Shown here: piece by piece, positions 18,615-27,862 of the stretch
Numbering within the stretch: the stretch's first letter is position 1
Layout of the letters: every line of letters begins with the position of its first letter
DNA from: an endosymbiont of Galathealinum brachiosum
GTDB taxonomy: Bacteria > Pseudomonadota > Gammaproteobacteria > SZUA-229
Direction of reading: 5' to 3'
Length of the DNA: 64,000 bases
Assembly (NCBI GenBank): GCA_003349885.1
Contig: QFXC01000011.1
Location: 736,900 to 800,899 of the forward strand
Program-made: the position numbers and the translations under genes
Notes under the pieces: generated by a model
The model's input: only the letters and a program-made list of their open reading frames with translations
Databases searched by the model: none
Told to the model about the DNA's origin: nothing

Positions 18615-18851
18615 CTAAACCTTTTCGCCGCGAGCGCGCATTTCAGTCAATACAGTGTCTATGCCTTTCTTATCGATAAGACGCATACCTGATGTTGAAA
18701 CGCGTAATTTTACATAACGCTTTTCGCTCTCCACCCAGAAACGGTGGTTGTGTAAATTAGGCAAAAAACGACGACGTGTTCTGTTCTTTGCGTGTGATAC
18801 GTTGTTACCGGACATAGGCTTCTTACCTGTGACCTGACATACTCTAGACAT
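18615..18851 (-). CDS. rpmB: 50S ribosomal protein L28
   Basis: The 78-residue product starts [20 protein letters not shown] and contains [16 protein letters not shown], both diagnostic of gammaproteobacterial L28. It binds 23S rRNA in the 50S subunit. It is the first gene of the rpmB-rpmG operon, with a GGAG ribosome-binding site and a promoter candidate at 18935-18963. Confidence 0.98.
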   Translation of the reverse strand: MSRVCQVTGKKPMSGNNVSHAKNRTRRRFLPNLHNHRFWVESEKRYVKLRVSTSGMRLIDKKGIDTVLTEMRARGEKV

Positions 18852-18934
18852 GGATGACTCCAGTTAAAACTTTAAATATAGTAAGAGCAGGTTGATGTCT
18901 ATACCGAACATGCTCTAGAAATCTGAGGGGCGTG

Positions 18935-18963
18935 ATGATACCGGATTTAGGGGGGGTAAACAA
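18935..18963 (-). promoter_or_regulatory. Candidate sigma-70 promoter for rpmBG
   Basis: On the minus strand TTGTTT (-35, 18958-18963) and TATCAT (-10, 18935-18940) are separated by 17 bp, placing transcription start about 77 bp before rpmB. The -10 matches consensus at five of six positions; the -35 is weaker. The rest of the 317-bp gap up to folB shows nothing else clear. Confidence 0.4.
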
Positions 18964-19168
18964 GTCATTATGACTATTTACGAGCACTTTAATACAGGGT
19001 ATTGGCAGCCTGATGTGCTTCATTGTATAGTATCGTCAAATATTAATGGCAAACTATTCGCTAACTAGTTGAATTTATTGAAAACTTGCTATTAGCTTGA
19101 GTACGTGTTCAAGGCTTGATGCCTTTTTATTATCTGATAATTAACCCCCTCTTTGTGAAGTTGAAACT

Positions 19169-19522
19169 ATGGATATTGTTTTTATACGCGATTTACGCAT
19201 CGAAACTGTAATTGGTATTTATGACTGGGAGCGTGAAATCCGTCAAATCGTCAGTCTCGACCTGGAAATGGGTACGGATATTCGCCGTGCCGGTGAAACC
19301 GACCATATAGATGATACGCTGGATTATAAGTCAGTTGCGAAGGCCTTGATTGAATTTGTTGAAAAATCGGAGTTTCAGCTGGTTGAAGCGCTTGCTGAGA
19401 AGTGCTCACAGATTATCCTCAATGATTTTAATGTGCCCTGGCTCAGACTACGCTTAAGTAAGCCGGGGGCGGTAACTGGCTCACAGGATGTGGGTGTATT
19501 AATAGAGCGGTCTAAAGAGTAA
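19169..19522 (+). CDS. folB: Dihydroneopterin aldolase
   Basis: FolB converts 7,8-dihydroneopterin to 6-hydroxymethyl-dihydropterin and glycolaldehyde in folate synthesis. The 117-residue length and motifs fit: IRDLRIETVIGIYDWEREI with the conserved Gly-Ile-Tyr-(Asp)-Trp-Glu segment, the conserved Tyr in DTLDYKSVA, and LVEALAEKC. Its stop lies four bases before folK, so the two consecutive pathway steps are co-transcribed. Confidence 0.95.
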   Translation: MDIVFIRDLRIETVIGIYDWEREIRQIVSLDLEMGTDIRRAGETDHIDDTLDYKSVAKALIEFVEKSEFQLVEALAEKCSQIILNDFNVPWLRLRLSKPGAVTGSQDVGVLIERSKE

Positions 19523-19526
19523 TAAC

Positions 19527-20021
19527 GTGGCCTGGGTATATATCAGTTTAGGTAGCAATATTGATCGAGAGGAGCTGACTCGTGCTGGTGTTGATGCTTT
19601 GCAGAAACGCTATGGTGAGCTGGTGCTGTCATCTGTTTATGAAAGTGAAGCAGTGGGTTTTGAGGGTGACAGTTTCTACAATATGGTGATTGGCCTGCAA
19701 ACCGATGATGATGTATTGAAAGTGGCTCAGGCATTACGCCTGATTGAAGATGAAAATGGTCGCGACCGCAGTGGTCCACGTTTTTCATCACGAACGCTGG
19801 ATCTGGATCTTTTGCTTTATGATGACCTGATTATAAATCAGGACAAACTCCAGATTCCAAGAGATGAAATCTTATTAAGAGCATTTGTATTATGGCCAAT
19901 GGCTGAAGTTGCGCCTGATCTGACTCATCCTGAGGTTAATAAAACTTATGCTGAGTTATGGAGCGAGTTTGATAAGGAGAAAGAAAAACTCGAGCCGATT
20001 GAGTTTGATTTTGTTAGTTAG
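19527..20021 (+). CDS. folK: 6-hydroxymethyl-7,8-dihydropterin pyrophosphokinase
   Basis: FolK transfers pyrophosphate from ATP to the pterin made by FolB. The protein (164 residues, GTG start at 19527) shows YISLGSNIDRE, the loop YNMVIGLQT, and the signature GPRFSSRTLDLDLLLYDD with the metal-binding aspartates. The GTG is the first start codon after the folB stop and gives the expected length. The hairpin-bearing repeat at 20034-20151 begins just after its stop codon. Confidence 0.95.
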   Translation: MAWVYISLGSNIDREELTRAGVDALQKRYGELVLSSVYESEAVGFEGDSFYNMVIGLQTDDDVLKVAQALRLIEDENGRDRSGPRFSSRTLDLDLLLYDDLIINQDKLQIPRDEILLRAFVLWPMAEVAPDLTHPEVNKTYAELWSEFDKEKEKLEPIEFDFVS

Positions 20022-20033
20022 GGTATATCTCTA

Positions 20034-20151
20034 TCGGGGAAAGAGCGCCGTTTTTTGGCGCTCAAAAAGCGAGGGTTAACCTGTTTTAGCTAAGTTATGT
20101 AATATTGTCAGTTCTATACAATTTACTTTTCCCCGAACAAAGCAATCATAC
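20034..20151. repeat. TCGGGGA-ended palindromic intergenic element, copy A
   Basis: Inverted ends TCGGGGAAAG (20034-20043) and CTTTTCCCCGA (20126-20136) bound the element. Inside is a hairpin, GAGCGCC/GGCGCTC (20043-20063). The segment 20099-20151 matches 49332-49384 at 49 of 53 positions. A shorter relative sits at 59607-59650. It lies between the convergent genes folK and senA and may act as a terminator for one or both. Confidence 0.6.
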
Positions 20152-20174
20152 GAGGGGATTAGTCAGTAGGATGA

Positions 20175-21482
20175 TCACAACGCACAACTTCGAAATCCTG
20201 CAAACACATCATTACGATCCGGCCCATAATACGTTCTCCAGGTATTACGAATCATTCGCGCACGAGTCGTCCAGGCGCCGCCACGTAAAACTCTGGTTTG
20301 CCCGAATAAGGGTTGAGAATAATCTTCGTACATATCAGCAACAAATCCCGGGTATGGGTTGAATGTGTCTTCTACCCACTCCCATGTATTGCCAATCATT
20401 TGTCGACAACCAAATGCACTGTCACCTTCGGCTAGTGCATTTACATCAATAGTGTCCATGGCATAACCATCTAGATTGGCAAGTTTGGTTGTGGGGGCTT
20501 CATTCCCCCATGGGAACGTGCGCTTTTCATTAATATTGTCAGGTGAGCCTGAAGCGGCCAGTTCCCATTCTGCCTCGCTGGGTAAGCGACGACCTGCCCA
20601 GCGACACCAGGCTTTTGCTTCGTACCAGTTAATATGTATAACAGCTGCGTTGGGGCGTAACGTTATCCATTGATCAAACTGTTTAATTAACCAGTTTCCA
20701 TTATCGTCTTTTTCCCAGCCATTCGGCGCGCTTATATTATTTGACTGTAACCATTGCCAGCCTTCGTCATCCCAGAACTGTTTATTGTTATAACCATCGT
20801 TATCTACAAAATCTGCATATTGCTGATAGCTGGTTGCAGTGCGTGAAATAGCAAAGGCTTTTACCTGAACAGGATGTAGCCATTTTTCATTATCAAAACA
20901 GAATTCAATATCTTCTGCTGCGCCTAATAAATATTCACCACCTTTTATATTTACATCACCTTCAAGGGGCACAGCGTTAACTTGTTCTGCATTGAAATAA
21001 CAATCAGGCAGGGAGGGTGACGGGTAGTTTAGTGTTCGCCGGGTATAAGTGAACGCTTCTGTGTGCATGTCTTCATGAAAACCGCCGTAACGGCTGAGAT
21101 AAACATCCTGCACGGTTACACGACTGCTTAGCAAAACCTGAATAACAGCATCGAGTACCTGCTGCATATAATGTTTTGTTTCGTCCAGAGATAGCAGGGG
21201 TAAATCCCAGCGGTCATTATGAGCAATGGTAATTGAGTCGTAAAGTGCATCGGCATTTTCTAAAAATGAATCAGCACCATGCAGTCCTCGTAAAATCCAG
21301 TATTCATAAAAATAGGCGGTATGACCTATTTCCCATAAGAGTGGATTAACCGTGTCCAGCATTGGGCCGATGAGTTGCTGTGAATCAAGATCATTAATTA
21401 AGGCAAGGGTGCGCTGTCGTGAATCTTTTAAATCAGTAATTAATGATTCTATTTCTTGTGAGGTTAGTTTTGAATCAGGCAT
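20175..21482 (-). CDS. senA: Selenoneine synthase SenA (EgtB-like)
   Basis: SenA is a non-haem iron enzyme of the EgtB family that joins hercynine to a selenosugar. The N-terminal DinB-like domain supplies the iron ligands His54 (IGHTAYFYEYW), His136 and His140 (GFHEDMHTEAF). The C-terminal FGE-sulfatase-like domain carries SEAEWELAASG, GNTWEWVEDTF and RVLRGGAW. The 435 residues fit EgtB/SenA and lack the methyltransferase domain of OvoA. The assignment as SenA rather than ergothioneine EgtB rests on the divergent senB 52 bp away and the nearby SelD and EgtD. It ends in FRSCAL, with no obvious damage. Confidence 0.82.
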   Translation of the reverse strand: MPDSKLTSQEIESLITDLKDSRQRTLALINDLDSQQLIGPMLDTVNPLLWEIGHTAYFYEYWILRGLHGADSFLENADALYDSITIAHNDRWDLPLLSLDETKHYMQQVLDAVIQVLLSSRVTVQDVYLSRYGGFHEDMHTEAFTYTRRTLNYPSPSLPDCYFNAEQVNAVPLEGDVNIKGGEYLLGAAEDIEFCFDNEKWLHPVQVKAFAISRTATSYQQYADFVDNDGYNNKQFWDDEGWQWLQSNNISAPNGWEKDDNGNWLIKQFDQWITLRPNAAVIHINWYEAKAWCRWAGRRLPSEAEWELAASGSPDNINEKRTFPWGNEAPTTKLANLDGYAMDTIDVNALAEGDSAFGCRQMIGNTWEWVEDTFNPYPGFVADMYEDYSQPLFGQTRVLRGGAWTTRARMIRNTWRTYYGPDRNDVFAGFRSCAL

Positions 21483-21534
21483 ATTTGATTAAATTTAATT
21501 TTTAGAGAAGAGTTTAATAGTCTAATATATAAAA

Positions 21535-22485
21535 ATGCATATAGGAATAATAACACCTGCAGCCCCCGGGTCACTAAATGGAAACCGTGCCACTGCACAA
21601 CGTTGGGCTGATTTTTTAATTGAGCTTGGTCATAAGGTCGATATTAGTGTGTCGTGGGATGGCACAGATTATGATGTCATGCTGGCATTACATGCATGGC
21701 GTAGTGCTGAATCTATTGCACAGTTTAAACAGAAGTTTCCTGATCGTGCTTTAGTTCTTGCGATGACGGGAACAGATTTATATCGATTCATTAATACTCA
21801 CCCAGAGCCAACTTTAGCATCAATTCATTTAGCAGATAAACTCGTTACATTGCATCGTCTGGCTGATCGGGTATTGCCCGAATCAGTGAGAAATAAAGTT
21901 CACGTTATACACCAGTCGGCTTTACCCGTTGAGTGCTCGATAGGGCGTTCAGTTGATACATTTGATATTTGTGTTGTTGGTCATTTACGAGAAGAAAAGG
22001 ATTCAATGCGGGTTGCGTATGCGGTAAGAAATTTACCTGAAGAAAGTCGTATACGGGTTCTGCATTATGGTAAAGCGCACAATGATGAGTGGGCAGGTTT
22101 TGCCAGAGAAGAAATGAAAAATAACCATCGTTACCAATGGTTTGGTGAAGTATCACATAATGATGTGTGTGAAGCTTATCGACGATGCCGGTTAATGGTA
22201 TTGCCTTCGGTAATGGAAGGTGGTGCAAATGTTATATCAGAAGCAACAGTCGCTGGTCTGCCTGTGATTGCATCTAATATTGATGGCTCGGTTGGATTGC
22301 TAGGGGATGATTATGCAGGTTACTTTCCTGTTAAAGATGAAAATGCGCTGAGTGAAATTTTATTAAAGGCGGAAAGTGATGCAAATTTTGTTGAAAAATT
22401 AAGTCAACAATGTTGTGAGCGAGCAAAATTATTCACAGTTGAAGCTGAAAAACAGGGCTGGAAAAATTTATTAAATGAATTGTAA
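21535..22485 (+). CDS. senB: Selenosugar synthase SenB (glycosyltransferase-like)
   Basis: SenB is a GT-B-type enzyme that uses selenophosphate to displace UDP from UDP-GlcNAc, giving 1-seleno-GlcNAc. The N-terminus GIITPAAPGSLNGNRATAQR, ALHAWRSAES and MTGTDLYR are characteristic of the SenB group (formerly TIGR04348). The C-terminal half has VVGHLREEKD and the nucleotide-sugar-binding PSVMEGGANVISEA. It is 316 residues and divergent from senA, with no strong ribosome-binding site. This is the most diagnostic gene of the locus, because ergothioneine pathways do not need it. Confidence 0.88.
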   Translation: MHIGIITPAAPGSLNGNRATAQRWADFLIELGHKVDISVSWDGTDYDVMLALHAWRSAESIAQFKQKFPDRALVLAMTGTDLYRFINTHPEPTLASIHLADKLVTLHRLADRVLPESVRNKVHVIHQSALPVECSIGRSVDTFDICVVGHLREEKDSMRVAYAVRNLPEESRIRVLHYGKAHNDEWAGFAREEMKNNHRYQWFGEVSHNDVCEAYRRCRLMVLPSVMEGGANVISEATVAGLPVIASNIDGSVGLLGDDYAGYFPVKDENALSEILLKAESDANFVEKLSQQCCERAKLFTVEAEKQGWKNLLNEL

Positions 22486-22511
22486 AAAGAGCATGACCTT
22501 CAAGCTCTTTT
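22485..22511 (+). terminator. Terminator after senB
   Basis: AAAAGAGC (22485-22492) pairs with GCTCTTTT (22504-22511) around an 11-base loop. It starts at the senB stop codon and is followed by an AT-rich stretch. It could also serve the convergent selD-fusion gene. Confidence 0.6.
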
Positions 22512-22522
22512 ATTAATTGTCT

Positions 22523-24802
22523 TTACGTTAAGAGCGTCACGCTCTCAACACTTTTAGAATCTTTTGTTACCTGTCCAATAATGACACTAACGGGGTAACC
22601 CAGTTCCTGAAGTTCTACTAAACATTGTCCTGCATTTGCAGCAGGTATCGCCGCCAGCAATCCGCCAGAAGTTTGTGGGTCAAATAATAAAGGGAAATGT
22701 TTATGTTTGCGTAAGTTTTCAGATTCTTTTATGGCGCGTCGAAGGCGCACGTTCTGTTCCTGTAGCGAACTGAAAATACCGGTGGCAATCATTTCGAGTG
22801 CACCATCCATGACAGGTAAAGAATCTAAATTAACCTCAACACTTTTACCGGATGATCGGGTCATTTCAACAAGGTGGCCGAGCAAACCAAATCCCGTCAC
22901 GTCAGTGCAGGCGGTTGCGCCATGTCGATGCATGCAAAATCCGGCAGCCTGATTAGATAACAGCATGCTTTGCAGTGCTTTATCTATCCAGCGACCTTTG
23001 GCTTTTAGTCTCATGTCTGCAGCAAATAAAGTGCCCGTGCCTAGCGCTTTGGTTAAAATTAAAACATCGCCATCTTGCATGCCTGATTTACGCATGACCT
23101 GTTCACGATCTGCCAGACCGGTTACAGAAAGGCCAAATGAAAGTTCAGCGCCTTCACTTGAATGACCGCCAACTAAAGCGGTATTGCTTGCATTTAATAC
23201 ATCTAAAGCACCAGACATAGTTTGAAATAACTGATCTTCTACCTGATTTTCTATGCCGTAAGGTATGGTTGCAATTGCCATAGCGGATTGTGATTCAGCG
23301 CCCATGGCAAAAATATCACTGAGCGCATGATTGGCTGCAATTTGACCGAAGATATAAGGGTCATCTATAAAACTACGAAAATAATCAACGCTTTGCACAA
23401 TGAGTTTGCCCGGTGGTACTTCAGTAACCGCGGCATCATCCGGATCGGCTAAACCAATAATGATATCATCACGAGTAATGGGACTGAGTCGATTAACGAC
23501 ACGTGATAAAACCGTGCTGCCCACCTTGGCGCCACAGCCACCACAACGCATGGCGATGGCTGAAATTTCATGGATGGTTTTTTGGTCTGCCATGTCCTGA
23601 TTGTATTCAGGTGCAGTGTCCTGTTTCATTTCGGGCAACTCATTAAAGTTGTCCATAAACTTACGATCAATCCAGTCTTTAATTTTCCATAACCAGTCAC
23701 CTTCTAATGACCAGTTACTTCGAGAAGCGACGGCGTGTTTATCCCCTGTGCTAATCAGGCCAAGAAAATTCTTCTGTGGTTTAAAGGCTTTAAGTTTTTT
23801 GTTCTGTATAAAACGATCCAGATTTTTAGCCAATGGCATGCCCTGACGTACAGCAAATACACCAGATTTAGGTCTAGGATGATTTATGACCGCGGCAATA
23901 TCGCCTGCGGCAAAAACATCTTCGTGTGAAATGGATTGCAGGTAATCATTTACAGCAATAAATCCATCTTTATCTACTTCAAGGCCAGATTCTGCTAACC
24001 AGGCAGGTGCTGAGGCATTTGTAACCCAGAGAGTTGCATCGGCGGTGTGTTGGTTTCCATTTGTATCGATGAGTTTATTGTGTTCAACTTTTTCAATTTT
24101 ATGACCTGTATTTATCTTGATGTCACGTTGATGAAGGGTGCGTCTGAAGCGTCGTCGAACCTGAGAATTATGTGTTTTTAAAATATTGTCATCGTCACTA
24201 TAAAGAGCAACTTCAATTTTTGCGGGTTTAATGTTTTCAAGTTTGAGCAGGTACTGTAAACGATATTGAGTCGCTAGCGCCATTTCAACTCCACCCGCAC
24301 CACCACCTACAACGGCGAGATGAAAAGAGTCACCCTGTTGTGTGCGTTCTAAAATATTTTCTATCAAGCAATCCCACTGAGATAAAAAGCTATCAATGGG
24401 TTTAACGGGGATGGTGAATTCATCGGCACCCGGGGTATGTAAAGTGCCTGGTCTTGATCCAATATTGATTGAAACCAGATCGTAATTTATGGGTGGTCTG
24501 TCGGGGCAAATAATCTGTTTATTTTCAAGGTCGATAGATTTGACTTCAGCATGAAAAATACGTGCTTTTGCAAAATGGGCCAGAGGGCGTAAATCAATAT
24601 GTGCCTGATCATAATCATAATGACCCGCGATATAACCTGGCAGCATGCCGGAGTAGGGGGTGTGCAGGTCACGGGTAATCAGCGTAAGTCGTAACCCGGG
24701 AACAGGGTTCATGGCAAAATACTTAAGAACTGAAAGGTGGCTGTGGCCACCACCGACTAATACCAGTTCTTTAATGACAGGGACAGTATTGGAGTTATTC
24801 AT
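22523..24802 (-). CDS. selD: FAD oxidoreductase-selenophosphate synthase (SelD) fusion
   Basis: This 759-residue fusion has an N-terminal NADH-dehydrogenase-like flavoprotein half (about 1-390: VLVGGGHSHLSVL, VVGGGAGGVEMAL, DVFAAGDIA) and a C-terminal SelD half (about 415-750). SelD makes selenophosphate from selenide and ATP. The catalytic cysteine is Cys423 in MRCGGCGAKVG; the position of E. coli Cys19 is alanine. Further SelD motifs are DPDDAAV, VQSVDYFRSF, ANHALSDIFAMGA and VGGHSSEGAEL. It is convergent with senB and divergent from egtD, so it likely plays the SenC role here. The oxidoreductase half may reduce the selenium source, but that is inference. Confidence 0.92.
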   Translation of the reverse strand: MNNSNTVPVIKELVLVGGGHSHLSVLKYFAMNPVPGLRLTLITRDLHTPYSGMLPGYIAGHYDYDQAHIDLRPLAHFAKARIFHAEVKSIDLENKQIICPDRPPINYDLVSINIGSRPGTLHTPGADEFTIPVKPIDSFLSQWDCLIENILERTQQGDSFHLAVVGGGAGGVEMALATQYRLQYLLKLENIKPAKIEVALYSDDDNILKTHNSQVRRRFRRTLHQRDIKINTGHKIEKVEHNKLIDTNGNQHTADATLWVTNASAPAWLAESGLEVDKDGFIAVNDYLQSISHEDVFAAGDIAAVINHPRPKSGVFAVRQGMPLAKNLDRFIQNKKLKAFKPQKNFLGLISTGDKHAVASRSNWSLEGDWLWKIKDWIDRKFMDNFNELPEMKQDTAPEYNQDMADQKTIHEISAIAMRCGGCGAKVGSTVLSRVVNRLSPITRDDIIIGLADPDDAAVTEVPPGKLIVQSVDYFRSFIDDPYIFGQIAANHALSDIFAMGAESQSAMAIATIPYGIENQVEDQLFQTMSGALDVLNASNTALVGGHSSEGAELSFGLSVTGLADREQVMRKSGMQDGDVLILTKALGTGTLFAADMRLKAKGRWIDKALQSMLLSNQAAGFCMHRHGATACTDVTGFGLLGHLVEMTRSSGKSVEVNLDSLPVMDGALEMIATGIFSSLQEQNVRLRRAIKESENLRKHKHFPLLFDPQTSGGLLAAIPAANAGQCLVELQELGYPVSVIIGQVTKDSKSVESVTLLT

Positions 24803-24908
24803 GTAACCTTTAGGTTTATCGGGTTGAATTTTTAGTTTATGCCAGACGGTAGTCTACACCTCGAGCAGCATGTATTATAGGGTCAAATTTAAAGAGCTCG
24901 TTTGTTTT

Positions 24909-25874
24909 ATGACAAAATCTACAGATCGTTTCCAGTTTTTCGATCAGCATCCGGAAATAGCTGATTTTGAAAAGGATATTATTCAGGGCTTGTCTGCCTC
25001 CGAACCTTACATTTTACCTAAATATTTTTATGATGAAACAGGTTCAAAGTTATTTGAGGATATTTGTAGCACTGAAGAATATTATCCAACTCGTACAGAA
25101 GTTAGTATTATTCGAGACAATATCGATGATCTTGTAAATAATCTGGGTAAAGAATGCCTGTTAATTGAACCGGGTAGTGGAGATAGTTATAAGGTTCGAT
25201 TATTACTTGATGCGTTAAGGCCAATTGCTTATTTGCCAATTGACATATCAAGGCGTTATTTACAGGATGAGGCAAAAAAACTGGCAGCTGAATTTACATG
25301 GTTAAATGTGCATGCGGTGTGTGCAGATTTTACGGGTAAATTAAAGTTACCCTATCATGTGGAAGCGACTGGTAAAGTTGCATTTTTTCCGGGTTCAACG
25401 ATTGGTAATTTTATGCCTGAGCAGGCTGTTGCGGTACTGGAAGAAATTAAAAGTATGGTGGGCCAGGATGGTGGTCTGTTAATTGGCGTGGATTTACGAA
25501 AGGCCCCGGCAATTTTAAATGCTGCTTACAATGACAAAAAAGGTTTTACGGCGCAGTTTAATCTGAATCTGTTAACGAGAATTAATAATGAGCTAGGTGC
25601 AAATTTTAAACTGAATAGTTTTAAACACCATGCTTTTTTTAATGAAGAAAAAAGTCGCATAGAAATGCATTTGCTCAGTTTGCAGGATCAGCAGGTTAAA
25701 CTTGCTGGTCAAGTTTTTGAATTTAAAAAAGATGAATCAATTCTTACCGAGTATTCTCATAAGTACTCAATTGAGCATTTTCAGGAATTGGCACAAAAGG
25801 CCGGTTTTGAAAGAGTGAAAACATGGGTAGATAATGAAAAATTATTCAGTGTGCATTATTTGAAAGTTTGCTAG
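24909..25874 (+). CDS. egtD: L-histidine N-alpha-methyltransferase EgtD
   Basis: EgtD trimethylates histidine with S-adenosylmethionine to give hercynine, the acceptor for SenA. Family motifs are YFYDETGSKLFEDIC with EEYYPTRTE, LIEPGSGDSYKVRLLL (SAM loop), YLPIDISRRYL and FFPGSTIGNF. The ATG at 24909 gives 321 residues, matching EgtD; the upstream ATG at 24870 lies beside a -10-like TATTAT (24873-24878). The protein ends in a typical FSVHYLKV tail. It supplies the histidine-derived half of selenoneine. Confidence 0.93.
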   Translation: MTKSTDRFQFFDQHPEIADFEKDIIQGLSASEPYILPKYFYDETGSKLFEDICSTEEYYPTRTEVSIIRDNIDDLVNNLGKECLLIEPGSGDSYKVRLLLDALRPIAYLPIDISRRYLQDEAKKLAAEFTWLNVHAVCADFTGKLKLPYHVEATGKVAFFPGSTIGNFMPEQAVAVLEEIKSMVGQDGGLLIGVDLRKAPAILNAAYNDKKGFTAQFNLNLLTRINNELGANFKLNSFKHHAFFNEEKSRIEMHLLSLQDQQVKLAGQVFEFKKDESILTEYSHKYSIEHFQELAQKAGFERVKTWVDNEKLFSVHYLKVC

Positions 25875-26071
25875 ATATAATTCAAGCAAAGATATATCCC
25901 TAAGTTTCAAGATTAATTTACAGCACTAGAAATGTGTCGGTGTGTTTTGTATGCTCAGCAGTTGAAAAATAACGCAAATAGTATAAAGTATCAGCGAAAC
26001 AATAACTTATAAAAATAGGCGTGATTATTACGCTGCACTCTTCTTATATAGTAATTCAGGGATAGATATAA

Positions 26072-26848
26072 ATGAAAAATAACATACAGGCTCTAATAAA
26101 TGTTGGGCTGTTAACAATAGTGCTTAATTCTTTGCCGACGAATGCTGCAATTATTAATGGTATTGTTACGGGGACTGTTCAGTATTCATCTGATAGTAAC
26201 GACTTCGATGAAACCTTTTTCTTCAATGCAGGAAATACCAACCCTTATGTTGGTTCAAACTATACTATTAACTTCAGTATTGATACTGCCTTAGCACCAC
26301 TAGACGGTAATATTTATGGTGTTGATCCTTATATTGGTCATTACGCTACTGATTCAGGTGATTCATATAACCCCCAGCCCCATACAGACTGGTTGCAAAT
26401 GTCACTAACGGTAGAGGAGCAAACAATTGATTTAAATGGCTCTCGCTCAAGTTATATTAGCCTTTCAGATGGTACTCAAAATCAAAATGTAGATATGCTT
26501 GATATTGGAAATAGTGATGCATTTTATGTTGATTATTTAAATTATGAACAAAGTGAGCTGGTTTTATCAATGTGGGATAACGATACACTGAATAATTTAA
26601 TTACTGGTGACTCGTTAAATCAATCATTTTCGTGGGTTAATAATGGTAGCCCTTCAGTATATGCTTATGGTCACTTAGCCATTGGTAGAGGTCAGGGTAC
26701 GTCTGAGCTGGGATATACGAGCTACGACTCGGCAAGTTTAGATTTGAGTATAGATACTATTCAATACTCAGTAGTGCCGGTACCACCTGCTATTATTTTA
26801 TTTGTGTCAGGTCTTATAGGGCTTATCGGTTTTAGAAGGCTAATTTGA
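26072..26848 (+). CDS. Secreted protein with VPxP/PEP-CTERM-type sorting tail
   Basis: An N-terminal signal peptide (LINVGLLTIVLNSLPTNA) is followed by a beta-rich, Asn/Ser/Asp-rich domain of about 200 residues with no recognised enzyme motif. The C-terminus has VPVPPAIILF, a hydrophobic segment and a terminal arginine pair, which is the layout of PEP-CTERM/VPxPA-type sorting signals handled by exosortases. It is probably exported and attached to or released from the surface. No exosortase gene is in the window. It is monocistronic after egtD. Confidence 0.8.
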   Translation: MKNNIQALINVGLLTIVLNSLPTNAAIINGIVTGTVQYSSDSNDFDETFFFNAGNTNPYVGSNYTINFSIDTALAPLDGNIYGVDPYIGHYATDSGDSYNPQPHTDWLQMSLTVEEQTIDLNGSRSSYISLSDGTQNQNVDMLDIGNSDAFYVDYLNYEQSELVLSMWDNDTLNNLITGDSLNQSFSWVNNGSPSVYAYGHLAIGRGQGTSELGYTSYDSASLDLSIDTIQYSVVPVPPAIILFVSGLIGLIGFRRLI

Positions 26849-27075
26849 TTTTTCAGTTATAATTTTATAATTGTGATCTGAGTTTTCTCTAGATTCTGGA
26901 ACGCATTAATTAGGGGGGCATTCTTTTTTATTTTAAACTGACTTCGTAGCACAATGTAGAATAAAGTCATTCCGATTATAATAAATTTAAATATTGATAG
27001 TTGTGCTTAAACGAACAGATGTTTTTATCTGGGGGAAAGTGCCAGAATAAAATATCTATAGTTTTTGAACTAAAG

Positions 27076-27822
27076 CTAAATGTTCAAGCTCCGTCCACCA
27101 TCAACTGGAATTACCTGCCCGGTAATGTACTCCCCATTCATTACTAAAAATCTCACAGCTTTTGCAATATCTTCCGGGCAGCCCTGTCGTTTTAGTGCTG
27201 TGCGCTCAAGAATAGATGCCTGAACCTCAGGGTCTAGTTCAGTGCTGGGCCACATAATTGCACCTGGTGCGACGCCGTTCACACGTATTTCTGGTCCAAG
27301 TTCTTTAGCAAGTGATTGAGTGATCATAGCTAGACCCGCTTTAGCAGCACAGTAAACGGGGTGTTCTTTCATTGGGCGAAACGCATGTATATCTACAATA
27401 TTAATGATGCAGCCGTTATTTTGTTTTAAATAGGGTGTAGCTGACTGAGATAGGAATATGGGGGCTTTTAGATTGCTGCCCATTAAATCATCCCAGTTTG
27501 CTTCTGTTATTTTACCGACGGGAGTTGGATAGAAGCTTGATGCGTTGTTCACTAGAACATCAAGTCCACCCCAAATAGATGCGGCGCTTTTTACTAAAGC
27601 ATCGAGAGTATCAATTTGAAGTAAATCTGCCTGCAATATACTGGCTGAGTCAGTACGCAGCTTATTTAATGAATTTGCAAGGTGTGTGGCGCTATCAGCT
27701 GATGAGCGATAATGGATCACAATATTTAAGCCAGCTGCATGGAGTGTGCGAGCGATTTCCGCACCGATTCGTGCAGCAGCACCGGTAATGAGTACTGTTC
27801 TGGGAACTGAATTATTTTGCAT
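27076..27822 (-). CDS. folM: Pteridine reductase (short-chain dehydrogenase, FolM/PTR1-like)
   Basis: A 248-residue SDR that uses NADPH to reduce dihydropterins. The coenzyme motif is TGAAARIG instead of the common TGxxxGIG; the Arg variant marks pteridine reductases. Other motifs are LVNNASSFYPTP, the catalytic YCAAK (Tyr and Lys) and NGVAPGAIMWP. It is divergent from the MidA-like gene. Its link to folB/folK at 19-20 kb is functional only (pterins), not positional. A different SDR substrate cannot be excluded. Confidence 0.88.
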   Translation of the reverse strand: MQNNSVPRTVLITGAAARIGAEIARTLHAAGLNIVIHYRSSADSATHLANSLNKLRTDSASILQADLLQIDTLDALVKSAASIWGGLDVLVNNASSFYPTPVGKITEANWDDLMGSNLKAPIFLSQSATPYLKQNNGCIINIVDIHAFRPMKEHPVYCAAKAGLAMITQSLAKELGPEIRVNGVAPGAIMWPSTELDPEVQASILERTALKRQGCPEDIAKAVRFLVMNGEYITGQVIPVDGGRSLNI

Positions 27823-27862
27823 GATAGAATGCCATTTATTATTTTCAAATATTGTAACATTA

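Noticed and set aside
20175..21482. Ovothiol synthase OvoA
   Set aside because: The protein lacks the C-terminal methyltransferase domain of OvoA, and senB is adjacent.
21488..21499. Palindrome ATTAAATTTAAT between senA and senB as an operator
   Set aside because: It is a 12-bp AT-only palindrome, which is expected by chance in this AT-rich gap.
22523..24802. Selenocysteine in SelD
   Set aside because: The catalytic position is an ordinary TGT cysteine codon (23534-23536); no in-frame TGA is present.
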